Position numbers and translations under genes: made by a program. Below are positions 1-5,526 of a stretch of 8,497 bases of DNA, in pieces. The stretch's first letter is position 1, and each line of letters starts with the position of its first letter. Origin of the DNA: Muribaculaceae bacterium (lineage in GTDB: Bacteria; Bacteroidota; Bacteroidia; Bacteroidales; Muribaculaceae); contig JAICZO010000488.1 in the NCBI GenBank assembly GCA_029057255.1, forward strand, positions 1 through 8,497, in the 5' to 3' direction. The notes under the pieces were generated by a model. That model saw only the letters and a list, made by a program, of their open reading frames with translations. It was not told the DNA's origin and ran no database searches.

Positions 1-858
1 GTTGAATTCGCATGCGCGCCGGTTGCTGCGGGTTATGAGGATGGTGTCGGCCGGACCCCGGCCGGCGTTGTCGTATGCCGATGTCAGCAGTTCGGGCAGG
101 TCCTCGCCCGACACGATGGTGACATCGTCGAAGCTGCGGGTGCGCAGGCGCGGCACGGGCACCGGCTCTCCCTCGGGAGTGGCCGCGGCCTTGACCATGG
201 CGCGCCGCAGGCGTGTGGCGTTGAAGAGTATGCCCGAGTCTGCTGCCTGGCGGGCGGTCTCGGTCAGCACGGCGCGCGATACCTTGAGGCCGAGCCTCCG
301 CAGCACGTCGGGGTTCATGGCGGGCGACTTGTCAGAGCCTACGGGCGGCAGCTGCGCGGTGTCGCCGATAAGAATCAGACGGGAGTTCTCTCCTGCGAAT
401 ACATATGTGACAAGGTCTTCGAGCAGGTTGGAGCCGTCGCTGTCGTTGCCGGCTATCATTGATGCCTCGTCGACGATGAAGACGGCGTCGCGGCTGTGGT
501 TCTCGGCCGGTACCGGCGGGGTGTGGACTCCCGGCTGTGCGGCCTGTATGTGGCGGTATATCTTGCGGTGTATGGTGAAAGCCTTGTGCCCCGCCGAGTT
601 GGCGCTGAATACTTTAGCTGCACGACCTGTCGGCGCCAGCAGCACCACTTCGCGTCCTTGAGCCTCGAGAGTGCGCACGAGTGCTCCGGTGAGCGAAGTC
701 TTGCCCGTGCCGGCATATCCGTTGAGCACGAACACGCCTTCGGGTCTCGGCGTCGGGTCACAGAATCGTGCCAGAGCCGCGACTACCGCCACCTGCTGGT
801 CGTTGGCGCGGTACGGGAGGGCGAGCAGCACTTCGGCTGCGAAGAGGTCGGCTTGCAT
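1..858 (-). CDS. RecD-like ATP-dependent DNA helicase (SF1), C-terminal part outside window
   Basis: Translating the minus strand from an ATG at 858 gives 286 open codons up to the left edge. The protein shows the N-terminal motor domain of a RecD/Pif1-type superfamily 1 helicase. A Q-motif-like stretch (residues 16-22, YRANDQQ) is followed by Walker A GYAGTGKT (47-54, K53 and T54), motif Ia APTGRAA (75-81), Walker B VFIVDEAS (126-133) and motif III GDTAQLPPVG (165-174). LTETARQ (198-204) marks the usual region before domain 2, and ITRSNRRACEFN at the window edge is the start of the second RecA-like half. There is no long N-terminal extension before the motor, so it resembles the compact single-subunit RecD-like helicases of Bacteroidota rather than RecD2 with its long N-terminal region. 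Such enzymes use ATP to move along and unwind DNA; the substrate here is unknown. The start lies 3 bp after the stop of the upstream lipoprotein gene, so the two are almost certainly co-transcribed. The 3' end and domain 2 cannot be judged. Confidence 0.9.
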   Translation of the reverse strand, partial: MQADLFAAEVLLALPYRANDQQVAVVAALARFCDPTPRPEGVFVLNGYAGTGKTSLTGALVRTLEAQGREVVLLAPTGRAAKVFSANSAGHKAFTIHRKIYRHIQAAQPGVHTPPVPAENHSRDAVFIVDEASMIAGNDSDGSNLLEDLVTYVFAGENSRLILIGDTAQLPPVGSDKSPAMNPDVLRRLGLKVSRAVLTETARQAADSGILFNATRLRRAMVKAAATPEGEPVPVPRLRTRSFDDVTIVSGEDLPELLTSAYDNAGRGPADTILITRSNRRACEFN

Positions 859-861
859 CGG

Positions 862-1287
862 TCAGTTTTTATCGGAGTAGTCTGCCAGTTCCTTGTTGTA
901 TCTGTCGAGGTTGTTGTACAGGCGTGAGTTTTCTTTGTCGAGCTTTCCTTCAGCCTCGGCCTGGTATAGGGCCGAGCCGAGGGTGAACATATATCCGAAG
1001 CGCTCGAGATACTCCGGGTCGGCGAGGAGCTGCCTCCAAGAGCCGCTTCGGTTGCCCGAAGGCTCCTCGGCTATGGCTTTGCTCTGCTCGACGAGGTATC
1101 GCAGTATTGCTTCGTTCTGTCCGATCATGCGTGTATACTCTTCCTGTGACAGCGAGTCGCGTCGCTCGATTTTTATAGACAGTTCCTCGCAGACGTCGGC
1201 ATTGTACTCGGCATCGACAGAGCGACCCGAGCATGCGGTCAGCAGGCTGAGAAGCAGTATAATTGCAAAAGTGTGTATTGGTCGCAT
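862..1287 (-). CDS. Small predicted lipoprotein of unknown function (141 aa)
   Basis: I do not recognise the family. The protein begins with a lipoprotein signal peptide: MRPIH, a hydrophobic core (FAIILLLSLL, residues 7-16) and a lipobox LTAC with the lipidated Cys at 19. The mature part is hydrophilic, charged and probably helical, with one further Cys (C33) and repeated Glu/Lys-rich segments (33-75 and 108-135). The residues after Cys19 (SGRSVDAE) lack the acidic cluster directly after the cysteine that serves as a surface-export signal in some Bacteroidota, so a periplasm-facing location is more likely (inference). An in-frame GTG at 1329 would add 14 residues (MWPLCAQTLRKTLN) in front of the signal peptide; the ATG at 1287 is preferred because the signal sequence then starts at residue 1. 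The gene is followed after 3 bp by the RecD-like helicase gene, a tight pairing of an envelope protein with a DNA enzyme that is probably operonic rather than functional. Confidence 0.8.
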   Translation of the reverse strand: MRPIHTFAIILLLSLLTACSGRSVDAEYNADVCEELSIKIERRDSLSQEEYTRMIGQNEAILRYLVEQSKAIAEEPSGNRSGSWRQLLADPEYLERFGYMFTLGSALYQAEAEGKLDKENSRLYNNLDRYNKELADYSDKN

Positions 1288-1364
1288 GTTCAGTGTTTTA
1301 CGTAGTGTCTGCGCGCATAGTGGCCACACTCGCGCGCCATTGTCTGGAATTATAACACAAAGGT

Positions 1365-1388
1365 GGCCGCAAGAGTTGTGTCGCGGCC
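1365..1388. repeat. Short inverted repeat between the tolC-like and lipoprotein genes
   Basis: GGCCGC at 1365-1370 and GCGGCC at 1383-1388 form a perfect 6-bp inverted repeat around a 12-nt loop. On the minus strand, seven Ts (1396-1390) directly follow the stop codon of the TolC-like gene and come before the hairpin, the reverse order of an intrinsic terminator, so it cannot be called one. It could stabilise the 3' end of the mRNA or be chance in GC-rich DNA. The remainder of this 109-bp gap (1288-1396) holds no promoter matching the Bacteroidota consensus well; a TATAAT (around 1348-1353) and a CACCTTTG are present on the minus strand without a properly spaced upstream box. Confidence 0.3.
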
Positions 1389-1396
1389 GAAAAAAA

Positions 1397-2587
1397 TCAG
1401 CGTGCCGTCATGTCGTAGCGGTCGAGCCTTGCCACGGCGGCGGCGAGGCGCTCGCGCAGGCTGATGTACTCGATTTCGGCGTCGAGATACTCGTTGTACT
1501 CGCGCAGATAGTCGAGCAGGGTGATGCTGCGTGCGTCGAAGGCCTTCCTGAGCATGGCAGTGTATGAGTCGCCCGAGAAAGTCGCAGCCGATGTCTCGAC
1601 CCTTGCCATCAGCGCTGATGCCTCGGCATGGTCGGTGGCGAGCATGGCAGAGCGTCGTACGTCGTAGGCGGCATCCTCGAGAGCGAGAGCCTCAGATGCG
1701 GCTTTTGCCGCGCGCACGCTTTTGGCCGGAGCCCATGAGGGGAGGCTTATGCCGATGCTGAAGCCGTTGAAGTGGGTGTGCTCCTCGTAGTCATGCACAT
1801 AGGCAAGCTTGAAGGAGGGTAGGGCACTGCGTCGTGCGGCGCTGACATCGGCCTCGGCGGCGGAGCGCAGGCTCCTGTTTGCCGATGCGGCGGGGTCGGC
1901 GGCGGCATACATCTCTTCGTAGTGCGCCAGCGGCTTGACTGTCAGGTCGAATGCCGGCTTGCCGAAGTCGGTATCAACCCCGGCGGAGGCTGCTCCGGCA
2001 GTGAGTGTGCGCAGGTTGGCGCGGCACTGTGCGGCCTCGGCCTCGGCCGAAGCAAGAGCGGCTCCTATGCTGAAGCGCTGTAGCCCTATCTTCTTGACAT
2101 CGAGCACTGTCGCCTGGCTGTCGGCGAGAGCCTTGCGGTATGCCTCCTCGAGGGCGGCAAGGTTGCGGTCGGCCTCGCGCAGCAGCCCAAGGCGCTTGTC
2201 GGCGGCGTCGAGGGCGATGAGGGCGGTCTTTATTTCGAGAGCCTTGTCGACCAAGGCACTGCGGTAAAGCATGGCGAAGGCGTCGGCACGGTAGCCGTTG
2301 GCACGCGAGCGTGCGGCGTATGCTCCGGGCCAGTCGAAGGCCTGTCCTACCGAGAATCCCCAGCGGTTGCCGTCGTTGCCTTCCTCGCTGAATTTGTAGT
2401 CGAAGTCGATGTCAGGTCCCGACAGAGTGTTGGCGGCGCGACCCTCCTCGAGCTGTGCCGTGTATGCTGCCTTCGCCGATGCCGTCGAGGGGTCGAGTTC
2501 GGCGATGCGTATTATCTGTCTGTCAAGGTCGGAGGCCGACGCAGTCATTGCTGCGGCCAGGGCAAAAGTATATATTATTCTTCTCAT
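1397..2587 (-). CDS. TolC-family outer-membrane efflux protein (OEP, CusC-like)
   Basis: This 396-residue protein has a Sec signal peptide (RR at 2-3, hydrophobic core 4-14, likely cleavage after ASA at residue 18) and the two-fold repeat typical of outer-membrane efflux proteins. The first half has the beta-strand motif WGFSVGQAFDWPG (76-88), followed by a long Ala/Leu/Glu-rich helical stretch (about 100-200). The second half repeats it as GFSIGISLPSWAP (275-287), again followed by a long helical region (about 290-390). Such proteins trimerise into a channel crossing the outer membrane and periplasm and need an inner-membrane transporter plus a periplasmic adaptor. At 396 residues it is shorter than most TolC/OprM proteins (about 430-490). 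Its ATG is 11 bp after the fcl stop, so it is probably the third gene of the gmd-fcl transcript. No RND, ABC or MFS pump or adaptor gene is in the window, so its substrate is unknown; the partner must lie elsewhere. Confidence 0.85.
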   Translation of the reverse strand: MRRIIYTFALAAAMTASASDLDRQIIRIAELDPSTASAKAAYTAQLEEGRAANTLSGPDIDFDYKFSEEGNDGNRWGFSVGQAFDWPGAYAARSRANGYRADAFAMLYRSALVDKALEIKTALIALDAADKRLGLLREADRNLAALEEAYRKALADSQATVLDVKKIGLQRFSIGAALASAEAEAAQCRANLRTLTAGAASAGVDTDFGKPAFDLTVKPLAHYEEMYAAADPAASANRSLRSAAEADVSAARRSALPSFKLAYVHDYEEHTHFNGFSIGISLPSWAPAKSVRAAKAASEALALEDAAYDVRRSAMLATDHAEASALMARVETSAATFSGDSYTAMLRKAFDARSITLLDYLREYNEYLDAEIEYISLRERLAAAVARLDRYDMTAR

Positions 2588-2598
2588 AACGGTAAAGG

Positions 2599-3672
2599 TT
2601 AGATTTGGGGAATAGAATCAAGATACCAGCGGTAGAGGCGCCCGATGCCTTCGGGCAGCTCGACAGAGTGTCGCCATCCCAGGGCATGCAGACGGCTTAC
2701 GTCGCAGAGCTTGCGCATCGTGCCGTCGGGCTTTGAGGCATCCCATTCGATGGTGACGCCCGAGCCTTCGGTTGCCGCCACGAGGTCGGCCAGAGCGGCG
2801 ATAGTCAGCTCTTTGCCCGTGCCGATATTGATGTGTGTGTTGCGGATGTCGCCTGTCATGCCTGCCGTAATGTCCTTGAAGCTGACATTGAGCAGTATGT
2901 GCACGCATGCGTCGGCCATGTCCTCGCTCCACAGGAACTCGCGGAGGGGTCGTCCCGTGCCCCACAGCCTTACGAGGCCGGGGAATATGCCGAAGGCGGC
3001 GAGGGCGTCGGCTATCTCTCTGTCGGAGGCATCGGCCGCGATTGTCGATACGGGGCGGGCGGCAAGGTCGGCACGCACGGCGCTGTAGTCGCCCTTGCCC
3101 AACAGAGCTGCCAGGCGCACCTTGCGTAGCATCGCGGGCAGCACGTGGCTGTTCTCGAGATGGAAATTGTCGTTGGGGCCGTAGAGGTTGGTGGGCATCA
3201 CGGCCACGTAGTCGGTGCCGTACTGCAGGTTGAACGACTCGCACATCTTCAGTCCTGCGATTTTGGCGATGGCATACGGCTCGTTGGTGTACTCGAGGGG
3301 CGATGTCAGCAGCGCGTCCTCGGTGATGGGCTGGGGTGCCTCGCGCGGGTAGATGCAGGTCGAGCCGAGGAAGAGCAGCTTGTCGACGTCATGCCGGTAA
3401 GCCTCGCCGATGACGTTCTGCTGTATCTGCAGGTTCCGGTAGATGAAGTCGGCGCGATAGCGTGAGTTTGCCAGGATGCCGCCGACGTGTGCTGCAGCGA
3501 GCACTACGGCGTCAGGACGCTCGCTGTCGAAGAAAGCGCGTACGGCCACGGGGTCGAGCAGGTCGAGCTCGGCGTGGGAGCGTCCGACGACGTCGTAACC
3601 GCGGGCGCGCAGGTTTGCCGTTATCGCCGAGCCTACGAGGCCGCGGTGACCGGCGACATATATCTTTTTCAT
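2599..3672 (-). CDS. fcl: GDP-L-fucose synthase (GDP-4-keto-6-deoxymannose 3,5-epimerase/4-reductase)
   Basis: This NADPH-dependent enzyme of the extended SDR family carries out the last step of de novo GDP-L-fucose synthesis, epimerising GDP-4-keto-6-deoxy-D-mannose at C3 and C5 and then reducing C4, in the cytoplasm. Visible signatures are the Rossmann motif GHRGLVG (8-14), AAHVGG (60-65), the GSTCIYP block with catalytic Ser104 and nearby Cys106, and the YAIAK block with Tyr133 and Lys137. NSHVLPAMLRK (174-184) carries the conserved His176 implicated in epimerisation, and WGTGRPLREFLWSEDMADA (237-255) is also typical. By position these match Ser107, Cys109, Tyr136, Lys140 and His179 of the E. 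coli enzyme. At 357 residues it is longer than the E. coli protein (about 321), the extra length falling around residues 188-232; I recall similar extra sequence in Bacteroides homologues. The ATG lies 13 bp after the gmd stop, so the two genes form one operon in pathway order. Confidence 0.96.
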   Translation of the reverse strand: MKKIYVAGHRGLVGSAITANLRARGYDVVGRSHAELDLLDPVAVRAFFDSERPDAVVLAAAHVGGILANSRYRADFIYRNLQIQQNVIGEAYRHDVDKLLFLGSTCIYPREAPQPITEDALLTSPLEYTNEPYAIAKIAGLKMCESFNLQYGTDYVAVMPTNLYGPNDNFHLENSHVLPAMLRKVRLAALLGKGDYSAVRADLAARPVSTIAADASDREIADALAAFGIFPGLVRLWGTGRPLREFLWSEDMADACVHILLNVSFKDITAGMTGDIRNTHINIGTGKELTIAALADLVAATEGSGVTIEWDASKPDGTMRKLCDVSRLHALGWRHSVELPEGIGRLYRWYLDSIPQI

Positions 3673-3685
3673 TACGGTCAGTATG

Positions 3686-4738
3686 CTATTTTTTCAGTGC
3701 CTCCATGTCGGCGTCGACCATGATTTCGACGAGCCGCTCGAATGATGTCTTGCGCGGGTTCCACCCCAGTTTCTCGCGTGCTTTGGCCGGATTGCCGAGC
3801 AGGTGCTCCACTTCGGCGGGGCGGTAGAACTTCGGGTCGACTTCGACCAGGACACGTCCTGTGGCCTCGTCGATGCCTTTCTCGTCGCGGCCGGAGCCTT
3901 CCCAGCGCAGTCTGATGCCGGCGCGGGCGAAGGCGAGGGTGGCGAACTCGCGCACCGAGTGGTACTCACCCGTGGCGATGACATAGTCGTCGGGGGTGTC
4001 CTGCTGGAGTATGAGCCACATGCACTCGACATAGTCGGGAGCATATCCCCAGTCGCGTCGTGCGTCGAGATTGCCCAGGTACAGCTTGTCCTGCAGGCCG
4101 CATGCTATCCTCGACGCCGCCAGAGTAATCTTGCGTGTCACGAATGTCTCGCCGCGTCGCTCCGACTCATGGTTGAAGAGGATGCCGTTTGCGGTGTACA
4201 TGCCGTAGCTCTCGCGGTAGTTCTTCATAATCCAGTAAGCGTACAGCTTGGCCACGGCGTAGGGCGAGCGCGGATAGAAAGGCGTTGTCTCGGACTGCGG
4301 CACTTCGGCCACCTTGCCGAAAAGCTCCGATGTCGAAGCCTGATATATGCGCACTTTCTTCTCCATGTTCAGTATCCTCACCGCCTCGAGCAGGCGGAGG
4401 GTGCCGATTGCGTCGGTCTCGGCTGTGTATTCGGGCACGTCGAACGATACCTTCACATGGCTCTGTGCGGCAAGATTGTAGATTTCGTCGGGCTTGACTT
4501 CGCCTATGATGCGGATGAGCGACGACGAGTCGGTCATGTCGCCGTAGTGCAGGTTGAGGAGTCGCCGGCGGTGCATGTCGCGCACCCATTCGTCGAGGTA
4601 GAGGTGCTCGATGCGCGCTGTGTTGAAGCTTGAGCTGCGGCGTATAATGCCGTGTACTTCATAGCCTTTAGAGAGTAGGAACTCGGCAAGGTAGCTGCCG
4701 TCCTGTCCGGTTATGCCGGTGATGAGAGCTGTTTTCAC
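3686..4738 (-). CDS. gmd: GDP-mannose 4,6-dehydratase
   Basis: This enzyme converts GDP-D-mannose to GDP-4-keto-6-deoxy-D-mannose with bound NADP+, the first committed step toward GDP-L-fucose, and its product is the substrate of the next gene's enzyme. The 350-residue protein has the complete family pattern: Rossmann motif GITGQDG (8-14), RRSSSFNT (33-40), LHYGDMTD (63-70), NLAAQSHVKVSF (88-99), QASTSELFG (133-141) with catalytic Thr136 and Glu138, RSPYAVAK with Tyr160 and Lys164, LFNHESERRGETFVTRKI (187-204) and GNLDARRDWGYAPDYVE (222-238). The start codon is GTG (4736-4738): an in-frame TAG lies 11 codons upstream with no ATG between, and GTG places the Rossmann motif at the usual distance from the N-terminus. 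The leader has no Shine-Dalgarno sequence. A promoter of Bacteroidota type lies just upstream. No genes for making GDP-mannose are in view. Confidence 0.97.
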   Translation of the reverse strand: MKTALITGITGQDGSYLAEFLLSKGYEVHGIIRRSSSFNTARIEHLYLDEWVRDMHRRRLLNLHYGDMTDSSSLIRIIGEVKPDEIYNLAAQSHVKVSFDVPEYTAETDAIGTLRLLEAVRILNMEKKVRIYQASTSELFGKVAEVPQSETTPFYPRSPYAVAKLYAYWIMKNYRESYGMYTANGILFNHESERRGETFVTRKITLAASRIACGLQDKLYLGNLDARRDWGYAPDYVECMWLILQQDTPDDYVIATGEYHSVREFATLAFARAGIRLRWEGSGRDEKGIDEATGRVLVEVDPKFYRPAEVEHLLGNPAKAREKLGWNPRKTSFERLVEIMVDADMEALKK

Positions 4739-4761
4739 TGTATGATAGTGTTGTTTATGTA

Positions 4762-4793
4762 CAAAATTAGCCTAAAAATGCCATTCGGGCAAA
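4762..4793 (-). promoter_or_regulatory. Predicted promoter of the gmd-fcl-tolC operon
   Basis: On the minus strand, TTTG (4793-4790) is followed by a 20-nt spacer and TAATTTTG (4769-4762), which matches the Bacteroidota housekeeping consensus TTTG-N19-21-TAnnTTTG at every defined position. Transcription would start near 4756, leaving a leader of roughly 18 nt before the GTG of gmd. The upstream box begins on the base after the stop codon of the HAD gene. This argues that gmd has its own promoter, although read-through from the HAD gene is still possible. Confidence 0.7.
4774..4791 (-). terminator. Weak terminator-like hairpin after the HAD gene
   Basis: In the minus-strand RNA, TGCC (4791-4788) can pair with GGCA (4782-4779) across a 5-nt loop, and five Us (4778-4774) follow at once. 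The stem is only 4 bp, so termination would be weak and may be chance. It lies entirely between the two boxes of the predicted gmd promoter. Confidence 0.25.
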
Positions 4794-5447
4794 TCATAAG
4801 TCCGCTATGCTGTCGACGGTGGTCTGCGGTCTGTTCTCGGGTGGCCACATCGTGGGCTGCTGCGCGAAGACATTCGAGTTGTCGCGGTCGCGTACCATGA
4901 CTGTGTGCCATCCCCGCATGCCGGGCAGACGGAAGTCCTTCGACAGGTTGTCGCCCACGTACATGCGCCGCATGCCGGGGTATCGCTTCTCGGCTATCTC
5001 CCAGGGCACGACGGTTGTCTTGTCGCCTCCTGTCTCCAGGCTGATGAGGATGTCTTCGGGGCGGAAGAAGCGCTCTATGCCGAGGGCGGCAATCTTGGCG
5101 CGCTGGTGGCGCGTCGAGCCGTCGGTTATGAGCATGAGCGTGTGGCCCTGCCTGCTCAGGCGCCCGAGGGTGTCGGCGACGCCCGGCAGCAGTGATATGT
5201 CGGGAGTATGCGCACGGTAGGTCTCCACCATCGAGTCGACGGTGAATCGCTCCGCGCCCGGCATGCCGGCCACCGCCTCGAGCGCCGCCTCGAAACCGAG
5301 CGGACGGTTGGCGCTTATGATGCGGAAGAGGCTGTCGGCGTCGGCACCCGTAGCCTCGGCAAGCTCTGCCGCCACGGTGCGGTAGCCCGATGCCACGTAT
5401 GTCATCTCTTTATATAATGTGTCGTCAAGGTCGAAAGCGTATAGCAT
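4794..5447 (-). CDS. HAD-superfamily hydrolase, subfamily I (probable phosphatase)
   Basis: This 217-residue cytoplasmic protein has all four HAD motifs. Motif I is FDLDDTLY with nucleophile Asp6 and acid/base Asp8, motif II is LITDGS with Thr108, motif III is Lys143 in GGDKTT, and motif IV is YVGDNLSKDF with Asp166 and Asp171. Between motifs I and II lies a helical cap of about 80 residues (15-95), as in subfamily I phosphatases acting on small phosphorylated metabolites; the substrate cannot be read from the sequence. The tail after about residue 190 (VFAQQPTMWPPENRP) is Pro/Gln-rich, and I cannot assign it. An upstream ATG at 5495 would add 16 residues (MTKKRYICISTTAETV), but that start lies upstream of the predicted transcription start near 5467 and the extension precedes a canonical motif I position, so the ATG at 5447 is chosen. 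The gene is divergent from the UvrD-like helicase and runs toward gmd, 55 bp away. Confidence 0.88.
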   Translation of the reverse strand: MLYAFDLDDTLYKEMTYVASGYRTVAAELAEATGADADSLFRIISANRPLGFEAALEAVAGMPGAERFTVDSMVETYRAHTPDISLLPGVADTLGRLSRQGHTLMLITDGSTRHQRAKIAALGIERFFRPEDILISLETGGDKTTVVPWEIAEKRYPGMRRMYVGDNLSKDFRLPGMRGWHTVMVRDRDNSNVFAQQPTMWPPENRPQTTVDSIADL

Positions 5448-5472
5448 GACTGTTTCTGCTGTTGTAGAAATG

Positions 5473-5504
5473 CAAATATAACGCTTTTTTGTCATATCGG
5501 GAAA
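5473..5504 (-). promoter_or_regulatory. Predicted promoter of the HAD hydrolase gene
   Basis: On the minus strand, TATATTTG (5480-5473) matches the TAnnTTTG element exactly. The best upstream box at a 20-nt spacing is TTTC (5504-5501), one mismatch from TTTG. Transcription would start near 5467, giving a leader of about 20 nt to the ATG at 5447; this is the main argument against the longer reading frame starting at 5495. Confidence 0.55.
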
Positions 5505-5518
5505 AAGTCGTAAATTTG
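5488..5518 (+). promoter_or_regulatory. Predicted promoter of the UvrD-like helicase operon
   Basis: TTTG (5488-5491), a 19-nt spacer and TAAATTTG (5511-5518) match the Bacteroidota promoter consensus at every defined position. The predicted transcription start falls about 5 to 7 nt after the second box, near 5523-5525, only 2 to 4 nt before the ATG at 5527. The promoter overlaps the oppositely directed HAD promoter by about 17 bp. Confidence 0.7.
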
Positions 5519-5526
5519 TTAACGCT

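Noticed and set aside
2..661. Plus-strand open frame (219 codons) opposite the RecD-like helicase gene
   Set aside because: The translation is Ser/Arg/Ala-rich and low in complexity, while the minus strand carries Walker A, Walker B and other helicase motifs.
1340..1366. TATAAT and CACCTTTG sequences on the minus strand upstream of the lipoprotein gene
   Set aside because: Neither has an upstream TTTG or TTGACA-like box at a suitable distance, so a promoter cannot be supported.
893..1567. Plus-strand open frame (224 codons) spanning the lipoprotein gene, the gap and the end of the TolC-like gene
   Set aside because: It overlaps two supported genes on the other strand and has no family pattern. 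The Ser-rich composition is a shadow of the sense codons.
2033..2047. Tandem-like repeat of GCCTCG within the TolC-like gene
   Set aside because: It encodes alternating Ala and Glu in a helical region; this is ordinary codon repetition, not a repeat element.
3803..4633. Plus-strand open frame (276 codons) opposite gmd
   Set aside because: It is antisense to an unambiguous gmd, has no recognisable domain, and has no promoter or start context.
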